The position numbers and the translations under genes were made by a program. DNA of 64,000 nt from Halomonas piscis (GTDB lineage Bacteria; Pseudomonadota; Gammaproteobacteria; Pseudomonadales; Halomonadaceae): NCBI RefSeq assembly GCF_031886125.1, contig NZ_CP119391.1, forward strand, positions 2,356,001 through 2,420,000, in the 5' to 3' direction. Each line of letters opens with the position of its first letter. The stretch's first letter is position 1. This document shows, piece after piece, positions 1 through 14,797 of the stretch. Below the pieces are notes generated by a model that was not told the origin of the DNA, searched no databases, and was given only the letters and a program-made list of their open reading frames with translations.

Positions 1-2932
<2,932 letters not shown>

Positions 2933-3094
2933 GCGACCCCCTCTTGTACCCCTGTACCTTTGATGGATGCTTCGTTTGCCGGACACCGTGCGGTTTTTGG
3001 CAACGTTCTCGAACGGGCCGGGACGTGGCATCATACCGGGCATCTTGATGCCGTCACAGGGCTCGTCGCGACCTGTCCGCTACCGGAGCACGCC

Positions 3095-3853
3095 ATGCTA
3101 CCCTGGCTATCCTCGTCCAAACCCGCCTTTCCACCCCCCCATACGGCGCTGGCTCACCCCAACGGCCTGCTGGCCGCAGGCGGCTCGCTGACCCCGGCGT
3201 GGCTGGTCAGCGCTTATCGCCACGGCATCTTCCCGTGGTTCACCGACGGCGATCCGATCCTGTGGTGGAGCCCCGACCCGCGCATGGTGCTGTTTCCCGA
3301 GGCGTTCAAGCAGCGGCGCAGCCTGAGCAAGCGGCTGCGCCACGGCGGCTTTCACGTCACGCTGAACGGCGATTTCGCCGGCGTAATACGCGCCTGCGCG
3401 GCGCCTCGGGGCGACGAGGCCGGCAGCTGGATCACCGCGGAAATGCACGCCGCCTACTGCCGACTGCACCGGCTGGGCGTTGCCCACAGCCTGGAAGTCT
3501 ACCAGCACGGCGTGCTGGCCGGGGGGCTGTACGGCGTCGCCCTGGGGCCGGTGTTTTTCGGCGAGTCGATGTTCTCGCACCGGCCCGACGGCTCCAAGGT
3601 GGCGCTTGCCTACCTGACCGCCGCCATGCGCGCTTGTGGCGGCAAGCTCATCGACTGCCAGATGCACACGCCGCACCTGGCAAGCCTCGGCGCGGTCAAC
3701 GTGGCTCGGTCGAGGTTTCTTGCCTATCTTGATACCTGGCTGCCCGAGCTTACCCCCGCCACGCCCGCCAGCTCGACGCCACCGCCGCGCGTGCCTCGTC
3801 CTTCCTGGCTCGACGCCCTGGCGGCTCCCGACAATCGGCGGCTGGTCCTTTAG
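3095..3853 (+). CDS. aat: Leucyl/phenylalanyl-tRNA-protein transferase
   Basis: Aat transfers Leu or Phe from its tRNA to proteins with N-terminal Arg or Lys, making N-degrons for ClpS/ClpA, which are encoded 1-4 kb downstream. The 252-residue product carries the family core: YRHGIFPWF, WWSPDPRMVL, and the region from SLEVYQHGVLAGGLYGVALG to FFGESMFS. An in-frame ATG exists at 2960, but the ATG at 3095 is preferred because GGAG lies eight bases upstream and the protein then begins MLPWLSSS, as expected for the family. The last 35 residues are Pro-rich and probably variable. The gene diverges from ftsK and is followed by infA, as in several gammaproteobacteria. Confidence 0.95.
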   Translation: MLPWLSSSKPAFPPPHTALAHPNGLLAAGGSLTPAWLVSAYRHGIFPWFTDGDPILWWSPDPRMVLFPEAFKQRRSLSKRLRHGGFHVTLNGDFAGVIRACAAPRGDEAGSWITAEMHAAYCRLHRLGVAHSLEVYQHGVLAGGLYGVALGPVFFGESMFSHRPDGSKVALAYLTAAMRACGGKLIDCQMHTPHLASLGAVNVARSRFLAYLDTWLPELTPATPASSTPPPRVPRPSWLDALAAPDNRRLVL

Positions 3854-3878
3854 GCGGATTTATCCCGCAGCTTTTGCC

Positions 3879-3907
3879 TTGACGCCCGCCTTGCGGCACA
3901 ATATAGC
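3879..3907 (+). promoter_or_regulatory. Sigma-70-type promoter for infA
   Basis: TTGACG (3879-3884), a 17-base spacer and TATAGC (3902-3907) lie 87 bp before the infA start. Both hexamers are one base from consensus-like forms. Assignment is by pattern only. Confidence 0.6.
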
Positions 3908-3993
3908 GCGTTTTCCCGCCCGGGCGCTGGCCACGGGCGGTAACTCCCTTCGTGAGTTTCCAACATCCATTGAACCAGTGAGGAAGGGCCTAT

Positions 3994-4212
3994 ATGGCAC
4001 GTGAAGATCATATTGAAATGGAAGGCGTGATCGTCGACACCCTTCCCAACACCATGTTCCGCGTCGAGCTGGAAAACGGCCACGTGGTGACCGCCCATAT
4101 TTCGGGCAAAATGCGCAAGAACTACATTCGCATCCTGACCGGCGACAAGGTCAAGGTCGAGCTGACCCCGTACGACCTTTCCAAGGGCCGCATCGTCTAC
4201 CGCTCGCGCTAG
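3994..4212 (+). CDS. infA: Translation initiation factor IF-1
   Basis: IF-1 binds the 30S A site and assists IF-2 and IF-3 in initiation. The 72-residue product has the standard family length and is a single S1/OB fold, beginning [11 protein letters not shown] and containing [23 protein letters not shown] and the C-terminal [16 protein letters not shown] lies about nine bases before the ATG. It has its own promoter immediately upstream and stands alone between aat and the convergent clpA. No tRNA-Ser is present downstream, unlike the E. coli infA-serW-clpA arrangement. Confidence 0.98.
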   Translation: MAREDHIEMEGVIVDTLPNTMFRVELENGHVVTAHISGKMRKNYIRILTGDKVKVELTPYDLSKGRIVYRSR

Positions 4213-4302
4213 CACCGGCCTTTTGCCCTTTCCGGGCACGCTCCCCTAGCGCCGCCCGCCACGCCTGCCGCCTCCCCCATCTTGCCAGGCCCGGATACGC
4301 AA

Positions 4303-4331
4303 GCGCCCCGTCATCGTTACGGACAGGGCGC
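4303..4331. repeat. Inverted repeat between infA and clpA
   Basis: GCGCCC (4303-4308) pairs with GGGCGC (4326-4331), with an inner CGT/ACG pair. It lies between convergent genes and may fold in either transcript. There is no T-run on either side, so it is not a convincing intrinsic terminator. Nothing else is seen in 4213-4413. Confidence 0.4.
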
Positions 4332-4413
4332 CTGGCGCATTGCCGGGACGGGCGGTGACGCCTTACCGGCGAGACGAGGGTTTTGCCGGCTTTAGCGCCC
4401 GGCAGCGCCCCTC

Positions 4414-6690
4414 TCAGGGCGCATCCGCCATTTCCGCCTCCGTTGACAGCTTGAGCTCGCCGTTTTCCAGGCGGACGTGGACCGTGCCGCCGTGTTCGGC
4501 CAGCTCGCCGAAGAGGATCATCTCCGCCAGCGGCTTCTTGAGCTTTTCCTGGATCAGCCGTGCCATGGGGCGGGCGCCCATATCGGGGTCGTAGCCCTGC
4601 TCGGCCAGCCAGTTCCGGGCGCTGTCGTCCACTTCCAGCTGGACGCGCTTCTCGTCCAGCTGCGCCTGCAGCTCGATGAGGAACTTGTCCACGACGTTGC
4701 GCACCACCTCGACCGGCAGCGAGCTGAACTGAATGATGCCGTCCAGCCGGTTGCGAAACTCCGGCGAGAACGTGTTGTTGAGCACTTCCATGGCGTCGGT
4801 GGAGTGATCCTGGGTCTGAAAGCCGATGGAGCGCCGCGCGGCGAGCTCGGCACCGGCGTTGGACGTCATGATCACGATCACATGGCGGAAGTCCGCTTCC
4901 CGGCCGTTGTTGTCGGTGAGCCGGCCGCTGTCCATCACCTGAAGCATCAGGTTGAACACTTCCGGGTGCGCCTTCTCCATTTCGTCGAGCAGCAGCACGC
5001 AGTGGGGCTGCTTGGTGATGGCTTCGGTCAGAAGCCCGCCCTGCTCGTAGCCCACGTAGCCCGGAGGCGCACCGATCAGCCGTGACACGGTGTGGCGCTC
5101 CATGTATTCGGACATGTCGAAGCGTACAAGCTCGATTCCCATGATGTGGGATAGCTGGCGCGCCACCTCGGTCTTGCCCACCCCGGTGGGGCCGGCAAAG
5201 AGAAAGCTGCCCACGGGCTTGTCCGGGGACTTGAGCCCGGCCCGGGAGAGCTTGATGGCTGCCGCCAGGGTGTCGATGGCTTCGTCCTGACCGAACACCA
5301 GCATCTTGAGGTCGCGATCGAGATTGGCCAGCAGCTTGCGATCGGAGCTCGATACGCTCTTGGGCGGAATCCGCGCCATGGAGGCTACGACCGCCTCGAC
5401 CTGGTCGACGTCGATGGTATCGATGCGCATTTCCGACGGCAGCAGCCGCTGGTGGGCGCCGGCTTCGTCGATGACGTCGATGGCCTTGTCCGGCAGATAG
5501 CGATCGTTGATGTAGCGATCCGCCAGACGAGCGGCGCTTTCCACGGCGGCGTCGGTGTATTTAAGCTGGTGGTGCTCCTCGAAGCGCGACCGCAGCCCCT
5601 TGAGAATGCTGATGGTGTCATCCACCGAGGGCGCCAGCACGTCGACTTTCTGGAAACGCCTGGCCAGCGCGCGATCCTTCTCGAAGATGCCGCGGAACTC
5701 CTGGAACGTCGTGGAGCCGATGCAGCGCAGCTCCCCGGACGAGAGCAGCGGCTTGAGCAGGTTGGACGCGTCCATTACCCCGCCCGAGGCCGCGCCGGCG
5801 CCGATCACGGTATGGATTTCGTCGATGAACAGAATCGCGTTGGGCTGTTTTTTCAGCTCGGCGAGCAGGGCCTTGAGGCGCTTTTCGAAGTCGCCGCGAT
5901 ACTTGGTGCCGGCCAGCAGCGCGCCCATGTCCAAAGCGTAGACCACCGCGTCGGCGATGACGTCGGGGACGTCCTCTTCCACCACCCGCCGGGCAAGCCC
6001 TTCGGCCACCGCCGTCTTGCCCACGCCGGCCTCGCCCACCAGCAGCGGGTTGTTCTTGCGCCGGCGGGCAAGAATCTGCACCACCCGCTCAAGCTCGTGG
6101 TCGCGGCCGATCAAGGGGTCGATCTTGCCCAGCCTGGCCTGCTCGTTGAGGTTGGTGGCGTAGCCGGTCAGCGGGTGCGAGGCGTTGTCGCCGGTGCCCT
6201 CTTCAGCCTCTTCGGCCTCGTCCCGGGACGGCGACGACGAGGCGCCGTGGCCGGACACCTTGGAAATGCCGTGGGCGATATAGTTGACCGCGTCCACCCG
6301 GGCAACGCTTTGCTGCTTGAGAAAGTAGACTGCCTGGCTTTCCTGCTCGGAAAAAATCGCTACCAGCACGTTGGCGCCGGTGACTTCGTTTTTTCCCGAC
6401 GACTGCACGTGGAAGACCGCACGCTGCAGCACGCGCTGAAAGCCAAGCGTCGGCTGGGTTTCACGCTCGCCCTGGCTTTCGGGAATCAGCGGCGTGGTCG
6501 AGTTGATAAAGTCCTGCAGGTCGGAACGCAGCTTGTCCAGATCAGCCCCGCACGCCTTGAGGACGTCCACGGCGGCGGCGTTGTCCAGAAGCGCCAATAG
6601 CAGGTGCTCCACGGTCATGAACTCGTGGCGCTTGGAACGTGCCACGGTAAAGGCCGTATTCAGGGTCAGTTCAAGTTCTTTGCTCAGCAT
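4414..6690 (-). CDS. clpA: ATP-dependent Clp protease ATP-binding subunit ClpA
   Basis: ClpA is the AAA+ unfoldase that feeds substrates into the ClpP chamber. The 758-residue product matches the usual family length. It has an N-terminal repeat domain (about 1-145, from [14 protein letters not shown]), a first AAA module with Walker [10 protein letters not shown] and Walker B ILFIDEIH, and a second with GPTGVGKTE and [12 protein letters not shown] conserved GYVGYEQGG pore loop lies in the second module. AAGGGGA precedes the ATG. clpS lies just upstream on the same strand (157 bp gap). The region between the N-domain and the first AAA module is acidic and Ser-rich, which is normal for a linker. 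Confidence 0.98.
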   Translation of the reverse strand: MLSKELELTLNTAFTVARSKRHEFMTVEHLLLALLDNAAAVDVLKACGADLDKLRSDLQDFINSTTPLIPESQGERETQPTLGFQRVLQRAVFHVQSSGKNEVTGANVLVAIFSEQESQAVYFLKQQSVARVDAVNYIAHGISKVSGHGASSSPSRDEAEEAEEGTGDNASHPLTGYATNLNEQARLGKIDPLIGRDHELERVVQILARRRKNNPLLVGEAGVGKTAVAEGLARRVVEEDVPDVIADAVVYALDMGALLAGTKYRGDFEKRLKALLAELKKQPNAILFIDEIHTVIGAGAASGGVMDASNLLKPLLSSGELRCIGSTTFQEFRGIFEKDRALARRFQKVDVLAPSVDDTISILKGLRSRFEEHHQLKYTDAAVESAARLADRYINDRYLPDKAIDVIDEAGAHQRLLPSEMRIDTIDVDQVEAVVASMARIPPKSVSSSDRKLLANLDRDLKMLVFGQDEAIDTLAAAIKLSRAGLKSPDKPVGSFLFAGPTGVGKTEVARQLSHIMGIELVRFDMSEYMERHTVSRLIGAPPGYVGYEQGGLLTEAITKQPHCVLLLDEMEKAHPEVFNLMLQVMDSGRLTDNNGREADFRHVIVIMTSNAGAELAARRSIGFQTQDHSTDAMEVLNNTFSPEFRNRLDGIIQFSSLPVEVVRNVVDKFLIELQAQLDEKRVQLEVDDSARNWLAEQGYDPDMGARPMARLIQEKLKKPLAEMILFGELAEHGGTVHVRLENGELKLSTEAEMADAP

Positions 6691-6847
6691 GGCAGTCCCC
6701 TTTTCGCTACTTCTGCCCGGGGCATAACGCCACCTGGGGCTGGCGTCGGATCGGTTTCACCCTTCCGCACTCTCAACATCGGGCACAAAACACCGACTTG
6801 CAAGCCTTCCAGCGAGGTTTTTCTCAACGCATTCGGCAAGGCTCGGC

Positions 6848-7231
6848 CTAGTCGTCGGCTACTTCGATATCACTTTTCAGCGGGTGTTCGCACTCTCGGG
6901 CGTACTCGTTGACCTGATGGCTCTTGGTTTCGGCGATATCCCGGGTGAACACCCCGCAGCTGGCCTTGCCCCGATGATGCACCGTCAGCATGACCTCGAT
7001 CGCCGCTTCGCTGTCCAGATGAAAAATGCTCTTCAGCACCTCGACCACGAAGTCCATCGGCGTGTAGTCATCGTTGTGCAGCACTACCTTATACATGGGC
7101 GGCTTGGCAAGTTCGGGATCCGCCGGCGCGATCGATAGCGCATCGTCGCCCTCCGGCGAGCCCGGGCGCGTCATGCCCGACAGCAGCGGGCGAATGGCAT
7201 GGGGTTTCAGCATAGGTAACAAAAGTGGCAT
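6848..7231 (-). CDS. clpS: ATP-dependent Clp protease adaptor ClpS
   Basis: ClpS binds N-degron residues and delivers substrates to the ClpA N-domain. The conserved core is present: [20 protein letters not shown] (Asn-Asp-Asp of the binding pocket), [14 protein letters not shown] and the end of the fold near LKSDIEV. The longest form has 127 residues. Alternative ATGs at 7213 and 7174 would give 121 or 108 residues, and none has a strong ribosome-binding site, so the start is uncertain. It lies upstream of clpA on the same strand. The cspD gene often found beside clpS is absent here. Confidence 0.95.
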   Translation of the reverse strand: MPLLLPMLKPHAIRPLLSGMTRPGSPEGDDALSIAPADPELAKPPMYKVVLHNDDYTPMDFVVEVLKSIFHLDSEAAIEVMLTVHHRGKASCGVFTRDIAETKSHQVNEYARECEHPLKSDIEVADD

Positions 7232-7365
7232 CGTTCACGTCGGGTAAGGCAGGCCGCGGGGCTTTGCCCTTTGACGCCTCACCCGTGCAAGAGTTCAGAG
7301 CATCGGGCGTTCCGGGCTCGCATGGCTAAACGAGCCCAAAATAGCACAGCCGGGCACGCCGGCAT

Positions 7366-7399
7366 AAAAAAGCCCCGCCCGCGGCAGTGCGGACAGGGC
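7366..7399 (-). terminator. Intrinsic terminator of icd
   Basis: On the minus strand an 11-bp stem (7389-7399 with 7372-7382, two G-U pairs), a six-base loop and six Ts (7366-7371) follow the icd stop codon by about 60 bp. Confidence 0.85.
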
Positions 7400-7460
7400 C
7401 CTGTGGCCGTCATCACGGCTCTTTTATAGCGCACATGGCTATAGCGCACATGGCGCGCGC

Positions 7461-8732
7461 CTACATGTTGTCGGCAACGGCCTGGCCAAACTCGGAGCAC
7501 TTGAGCAGCACGGCATTATCCATCTGGCGATGGAAGTCGTAGGTGACTTCGCCCTTGGCGATGGCTTTTTCCATGCCCTTGATCACCAGCTCCGCGGCTT
7601 CCGTCCAGCCCATGTAGCGCAGCATCATCTCGGCGGAGAGAATCAGCGAGCCGGGGTTGACCTTGTCCTGACCGGCGTATTTGGGCGCGGTGCCGTGGGT
7701 GGCTTCAAACATGGCCACCGAGTCGGAAATGTTGGCCCCGGGGGCAATGCCGATGCCGCCGACTTCGGCCGCCAGAGCGTCGGAGATATAGTCGCCGTTG
7801 AGGTTGAGCGTGGCAATGACGTCGTACTCGGCCGGGCGCAGCAGGATCTGCTGGAGCATGGCGTCGGCAATCACGTCCTTGATGACGATGTCCTTGCCGG
7901 TTTTGGGGTTTTTCATGGTCATCCAGGGGCCGCCGTCGAGCGGCTCGGCGCCGAACTCTTCCGCGGCGAGCTCGTAGCCCCAGTTCTTGAACGAGCCCTC
8001 GGTGAATTTCATGATGTTGCCCTTGTGCACCAGCGTCATCGAATCGCGGTCGTTATCGATGGTGTACTGGATAGCCTGGCGTACCAGCCGCTTGGTGCCC
8101 TCCTCGGATACCGGCTTGACGCCGATGCCGCACTGCTCGGGGAAGCGGATGTTGGTGACGCCCATCTCTTCGCGCAGAAACTTGATGAGCTTGTCCGCCT
8201 CGGCGGAGCCTGCCTGCCACTCGACGCCGGCGTAGATGTCTTCGGAGTTTTCGCGGAAAATCACCATGTCCACGTCGGCGGGCTTTTTCATCGGGCTGGG
8301 CACGCCCTTGAACCAGCGCACCGGGCGCTGGCAGACGTACAGATCCAGCTTCTGACGCAGCGCCACGTTGAGCGAGCGGATGCCGCCGCTGACCGGCGTG
8401 GTCAAGGGCCCCTTGATCGACACCACGTAGTCCTCGACGGCGCTCAGGGTTTCCTCGGGCAGCCAGGTGTCGGCGTCGTAGATGCCGGTGGCCTTTTCGC
8501 CGGCATAAACCTCCATCCAGTGAATCTTGCGCTCGCCGCCGTAGGCCTTGGCGACGGCGGCATCGACGGCGATCTTCATCGCCGGGGTGATGTCGGTGCC
8601 GGTGCCGTCGCCTTCGATATAGGGAATGATCGGCTCGTGGGGAACGTTGAGCGTTTTGTCGGCGTTGACGGTAATCCGGCTACCGCCTTCGGGTACAACG
8701 ATATGCTGATAGTCCGCGTGGTTGGCGCCCAT
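7461..8732 (-). CDS. icd: NADP-dependent isocitrate dehydrogenase
   Basis: Icd converts isocitrate to 2-oxoglutarate and CO2 with NADP in the TCA cycle. The 423-residue product is close to the E. coli enzyme (416). It shows YIEGDGTG near the N-terminus, the phosphorylation/substrate segment [38 protein letters not shown] and the late [13 protein letters not shown] and [12 protein letters not shown] segments. The start at 8732 is chosen because AAGGGAG lies seven bases upstream; a longer open frame to 8825 is only leader sequence. The serine regulated by AceK in enterics is conserved, but aceK is not in this window. aceA, its competitor for isocitrate, lies at 14.8 kb. Confidence 0.97.
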   Translation of the reverse strand: MGANHADYQHIVVPEGGSRITVNADKTLNVPHEPIIPYIEGDGTGTDITPAMKIAVDAAVAKAYGGERKIHWMEVYAGEKATGIYDADTWLPEETLSAVEDYVVSIKGPLTTPVSGGIRSLNVALRQKLDLYVCQRPVRWFKGVPSPMKKPADVDMVIFRENSEDIYAGVEWQAGSAEADKLIKFLREEMGVTNIRFPEQCGIGVKPVSEEGTKRLVRQAIQYTIDNDRDSMTLVHKGNIMKFTEGSFKNWGYELAAEEFGAEPLDGGPWMTMKNPKTGKDIVIKDVIADAMLQQILLRPAEYDVIATLNLNGDYISDALAAEVGGIGIAPGANISDSVAMFEATHGTAPKYAGQDKVNPGSLILSAEMMLRYMGWTEAAELVIKGMEKAIAKGEVTYDFHRQMDNAVLLKCSEFGQAVADNM

Positions 8733-8947
8733 GAAGAACTCCCTTGTGGGGGTCGGCCCTCGGGCCGGGTTAGCCCGGAGCCGACGGGTTGATTCAGTGC
8801 GTCCGCGAGTGTAACACCGCCGCATCCGGACGCAGTAGCCTTGAGGGCGCGCACTGATCTAAAGTCGAGTATGCTATGGCTTTTGCCTTGCCTCCCCAAG
8901 GCTCGAGCGAGCAACCTCGAGCCAGCAACAAGGGCTGCCAACGCTGC

Positions 8948-9523
8948 ATGAGCCAACTTTACCTGCTACACAAGCCCTATCGCGTACTCAGCCAGTTTCG
9001 CGATGACCAGGGCCGCGCCACTCTTGCCGATCACCTGGACGCCAGGGGCGTCTATCCGGCAGGCCGGCTGGACTACGATTCCGAAGGCCTTTTGCTGCTC
9101 TCCGACGACGGCGCGCTGATCCATCGCATTGCCCACCCGCGCCACCGACAGCCCAAGACCTACTGGGTGCAGGTAGAAGGCCATGTCGACAACGACGCCC
9201 TTGCCGCCCTGCGCCGGGGCATTACGCTAAAGGACGGCCCCACCCGGCCGGCCCGGGCCCGGCGTATCGCTCCGCCCGAAATAGCCGAGCGCACGCCGCC
9301 GGTAAACCCCAAACGCCACCCGCGTACCGACTGGCTGGAGCTTGTCATCTCCGAGGGACGCAACCGCCAGGTTCGGCGGATGACCGCTCACCTGGGCTTC
9401 CCTACCCTGCGCCTGATACGCGCTGCGGTGGGCCCCTGGCGGCTGGGCAGCTTGGCGCCCGGCGAGTGGCGCCGGGAAACCCTGCACGCCCCGCGCTCTG
9501 CCAGCCGGAGACCTCGCCGATGA
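8948..9523 (+). CDS. rluE: 23S rRNA pseudouridine(2457) synthase RluE
   Basis: RluE isomerises U2457 of 23S rRNA. The product is an RsuA/RluB/E/F-type pseudouridine synthase: LLHKPYRVLSQF, the catalytic segment GRLDYDSEGLLLL with the nucleophilic Asp, KTYWVQVEG, and the C-terminal EGRNRQVRRMTAHLGFPTLR. It has no N-terminal S4 domain, as in E. coli RluE. The ATG at 8948 gives 191 residues beginning MSQLYLLHKP. An in-frame ATG at 8876 would add 24 residues and cannot be excluded, because neither start has a strong ribosome-binding site. The stop overlaps the nudJ start as ATGA. It diverges from icd. Confidence 0.93.
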   Translation: MSQLYLLHKPYRVLSQFRDDQGRATLADHLDARGVYPAGRLDYDSEGLLLLSDDGALIHRIAHPRHRQPKTYWVQVEGHVDNDALAALRRGITLKDGPTRPARARRIAPPEIAERTPPVNPKRHPRTDWLELVISEGRNRQVRRMTAHLGFPTLRLIRAAVGPWRLGSLAPGEWRRETLHAPRSASRRPRR

Positions 9524-9993
9524 CCTTCGAAACGCCCGCGCGCGCCGCTTGCCGCCCGCACATTCGCGCCACCGTCGCCTGCGTCATCCAGCACCAGGGA
9601 CGTATCCTCATGGTGGAAGAAGACCGCGGCGGGCCCGTCACGCTTTACAACCAGCCCGCCGGCCACATCGAGGCCGGCGAAGGGCCGATCGCCGCCGCGC
9701 ACCGCGAGGTCAAAGAGGAAACCGCCTGGGAAGTCACCCTTGACGGCTATCTCGGGCTGTACGTTTTCGAGCTCCACGGGCTAACCTTTCACAGCCACGG
9801 CTTCATCGCCTCGCCGGCGCGCTTTCTGGATACGCCGCTGGACGACGATATCCATGCGGTGCACTGGCTGACCCCCGACGAGATCCGCGCGCTTGACGCC
9901 AACGGACGCATGCGCAGCCCGCGCGTTCTCCCCCGGGTCGAGGACGCCCTGGCCGGGCAGGCCTTCCCGCTGGCGGTCATCCACGAAGGCTAA
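9520..9993 (+). CDS. nudJ: Nudix phosphatase NudJ
   Basis: NudJ-type Nudix hydrolases release phosphate from nucleoside and thiamine (hydroxymethylpyrimidine) pyrophosphates. The 157-residue product contains a Nudix box, GHIEAGE then REVKEETAW. The residues that bind metal (RE..EE) are present, but the usual Gly after EEx is Ala. Its position between rluE and mnmA is the same as in E. coli. The ATG overlaps the rluE stop by four bases and CGGAG lies upstream, so translation is probably coupled. Family assignment is secure; exact substrate is inferred from synteny. Confidence 0.9.
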   Translation: MTFETPARAACRPHIRATVACVIQHQGRILMVEEDRGGPVTLYNQPAGHIEAGEGPIAAAHREVKEETAWEVTLDGYLGLYVFELHGLTFHSHGFIASPARFLDTPLDDDIHAVHWLTPDEIRALDANGRMRSPRVLPRVEDALAGQAFPLAVIHEG

Positions 9994-10090
9994 CCGGTCG
10001 GGGAACGACCGCCGGCTGCCACGGCTCGAAGCATCGCCTGCGCATCGTGTATACTCGCAGCCTACCTGCAGCTTTCAATCGAGGGTGGCC

Positions 10091-11214
10091 ATGACAACCC
10101 CCCAAGGCAAAGTGATCGTCGGCATGTCCGGCGGCGTCGACTCTTCCGTCTCAGCCCTTTTGCTGCTCGAGCAGGGTTACGAGGTCGAAGGCCTGTTCAT
10201 GAAGAACTGGGACGAAGACGACGGCACCGAATACTGCACCGCCAAGGAAGACCTGGCGGACGCCGAGGCGGTGTGCGCAAAGCTCGGCATCCCGCTGCAC
10301 ACGGCCAACTTTGCCGCCGAATACTGGGACAACGTCTTTGAACACTTCCTGGCCGAATACCAGGCCGGGCGTACCCCCAACCCGGACATCCTTTGCAACC
10401 GCGAGATCAAGTTCAAGGTGTTTCTCGACTACGCCGAAATGCTCGGCGCCGAGAAGATCGCCACCGGCCACTACGTGCGTCAGGGGCTGGTCGCCCGGGG
10501 CGAAGACGTTGCCCGCCCGCGGCTGCTCAAGGGGCTGGATGCCAACAAGGACCAGAGCTACTTTCTCCACGCCGTGCCCGAGGCGGCCATCGCCCGCACG
10601 CTGTTCCCGGTAGGCGAACTGGAAAAGCCCGAGGTAAGAAGGCTGGCCGAGGCGCACGGCCTTGCCACCGCGCGCAAGAAAGATTCCACCGGCATCTGCT
10701 TTATCGGCGAGCGGCGCTTCAGCGATTTCTTGAAGCAGTACCTGCCCGCTCAGCCGGGCACCATCGAAACCCCGGACGGCGACGTCATCGGCGAGCACCA
10801 GGGGCTGATGTACTACACCCTGGGCCAGCGCCAGGGGCTGGGCATCGGCGGGCTGGCCGACTATTCCGAAGATCCCTGGTACGTGGCGCAAAAAGACCTT
10901 GCCCGCAACGTGCTCGTCGCCGTGCAGGGCAAGCACCACCCGCTTTTGTACAGCGACTCGCTTGCCACCGAGCCCATGGAATGGATCGCCGGACGCGCGC
11001 CCGCTGCCCGGGGGCGCTTTCGCGCCAAGACCCGCTACCGCCAGGCGGATCAGCCCTGCTCGCTGAAGACCCGCGCCGACGGCGGCGTCGAGGTGCACTT
11101 TGACGACCCTCAGCGCGCGGTAACGCCGGGCCAGTCGCTGGTGATCTACGACGGCGACGTTTGCCTTGGCGGCGGCGTGATCCGCAACGCCTGGAACGCC
11201 AGGGAGGCCGCCGC

Positions 11215-11218
<4 letters not shown>
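10091..11218 (+). CDS. mnmA: tRNA-specific 2-thiouridylase MnmA
   Basis: MnmA adds sulfur to C2 of U34 in tRNA-Glu, -Gln and -Lys; a tRNA-Glu(UUC) substrate is encoded at 46.7 kb. The 375-residue product has the PP-loop [12 protein letters not shown], the catalytic cysteine region [12 protein letters not shown] and the second cysteine region [22 protein letters not shown] lies before the ATG at 10091; the open frame runs further upstream but overlaps nudJ. TGTATACT at about 10050 may be part of a promoter. The stop overlaps hflD as ATGA. Confidence 0.97.
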
Positions 11219-13316
<2,098 letters not shown>

Positions 13317-13373
13317 GTACGCGCGCTGTCACCACCTACGCTGTCAACCGGCCACCTCGCCAAGGATACCGCC

Positions 13374-14546
13374 ATGACCCACCATGATACGCCGCTGACC
13401 CTGCTGGGAGACTTGACCCCGGCCGAGTTTATGGCCGAGTACTGGCAGCAAAAACCGCTGCTGATTCGCGGCGCCATGCCGGAGTTTCGGTCACCGATTG
13501 ACGCCGACGAGCTCGCCGGACTTGCCTGCGAAGACGGCGTGGAAGCCCGGCTGATCGAAGAGCACGGCCCGGACAGCCCCTGGCAGGTCTCCCACGGCCC
13601 CTTTGACGAGGCCACCTTTGAGCGCCTGCCCGAGCGCGACTGGACGCTACTGGTGCAGGCCGTGGACCACTACGTGCCCTCGGTGGCTGCCCTGCTCGAC
13701 GAGTTTGACTTCCTCCCGCGCTGGCGGCTGGACGACATCATGATCAGCTATGCGCCCCCGGGCGGCAGCGTCGGCCCCCACGCCGACCAGTACGATGTCT
13801 TTCTGCTTCAGGCTGCCGGGCATCGCCGCTGGCAGCTCGGCGGCAAAACCGCCGAAGACGCGCCGATCATCGACGGCATCGACCTGAAGATCCTCGAAAC
13901 CTTCGAAGTCGAGACCGACTCCGACTGGGTGCTGGAAACCGGCGACATGCTTTATCTGCCGCCGGGCTGGGCCCACCACGGCGTCAGCGAAACCGACGAG
14001 TGCATGACCGTTTCGGTGGGCTTTCGCGCGCCGTCCGCCGATGAGGCCGTGACCTCCTATGCCGATTACCTGGGCGAGCAGCTGCCGGCGTCGCTGCGCT
14101 ACAGCGACGCCGGCATGGCGCCGGCACGGACCCCCGGCGAGATCGACGACGCGGCCCTTGAACGCATGCGCCGGCTGATACTCGACACGCTGGACAACCC
14201 GGTGCAGATGAGCCAGTGGTTCGGCCGGGTGATGACCCAGCCCAAGTACGTTGACCAGCTGATTCCCTTTGATCCGCCGCTGGACGAGGCCGCCCTGGTG
14301 GAAAAACTCAAGGAAACGCCGCTGTATCCGGCGCCCGGCTCGCGCTTTGCCTGGCGCCGGGACGGCGGCGCCACTACGCTGTTTGTCGACGGCGACGGCT
14401 ATCCCTGCACCCCGGAACTTGCCGTGAGGCTGTGCGAAAGCCGGCCCATACGCGCCGACGTGCTCGCCGACTTCCCAGGAGCGGCAGCGCTGCTCACGCA
14501 GCTGGTCAACGCCGGCAGCCTCAACTTCCCGCTCGACGACGACTAG
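13374..14546 (+). CDS. roxA: Ribosomal protein uL16 arginine 3-hydroxylase RoxA (YcfD)
   Basis: RoxA is a 2-oxoglutarate and Fe(II)-dependent JmjC-type oxygenase that hydroxylates an arginine of ribosomal protein L16. The 390-residue product shows FMAEYWQQKPLLIR at the start, the iron ligands H-x-D in GPHADQYDVFLLQ, the distal His in LPPGWAHHGVS, and a C-terminal winged-helix region. AAGGATACC lies before the ATG. Its place after purB is usual for the group. The name follows family features; activity is inferred. Confidence 0.92.
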   Translation: MTHHDTPLTLLGDLTPAEFMAEYWQQKPLLIRGAMPEFRSPIDADELAGLACEDGVEARLIEEHGPDSPWQVSHGPFDEATFERLPERDWTLLVQAVDHYVPSVAALLDEFDFLPRWRLDDIMISYAPPGGSVGPHADQYDVFLLQAAGHRRWQLGGKTAEDAPIIDGIDLKILETFEVETDSDWVLETGDMLYLPPGWAHHGVSETDECMTVSVGFRAPSADEAVTSYADYLGEQLPASLRYSDAGMAPARTPGEIDDAALERMRRLILDTLDNPVQMSQWFGRVMTQPKYVDQLIPFDPPLDEAALVEKLKETPLYPAPGSRFAWRRDGGATTLFVDGDGYPCTPELAVRLCESRPIRADVLADFPGAAALLTQLVNAGSLNFPLDDD

Positions 14547-14797
14547 CCCGACCCCGCTCCTGCCGGGCAGCCCGCCCGGCTTCGCCTCGCTTCCCGCCAC
14601 GCGCACCAAACCTGACAGGAAACTCAGCTACAGCATTGGCCGAGCTTCTCCTCCCATGTCGTCACGCTACAACCCCGCCTGCTCCCAAAAGCCAATTGCT
14701 GCCGGAAGGCCCCATCGCGGATAGTAGAGTCACGTTCCGCGGCAAGCAGGGCCGCCGGATACCCTTAGCGATACCTCGACGCCACAGGAGAGAGCAC

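Noticed and set aside
7232-7460. cspD between clpS and icd, as in enterics
   Set aside because: No cold-shock-protein reading frame is present; the gap holds only the icd terminator.
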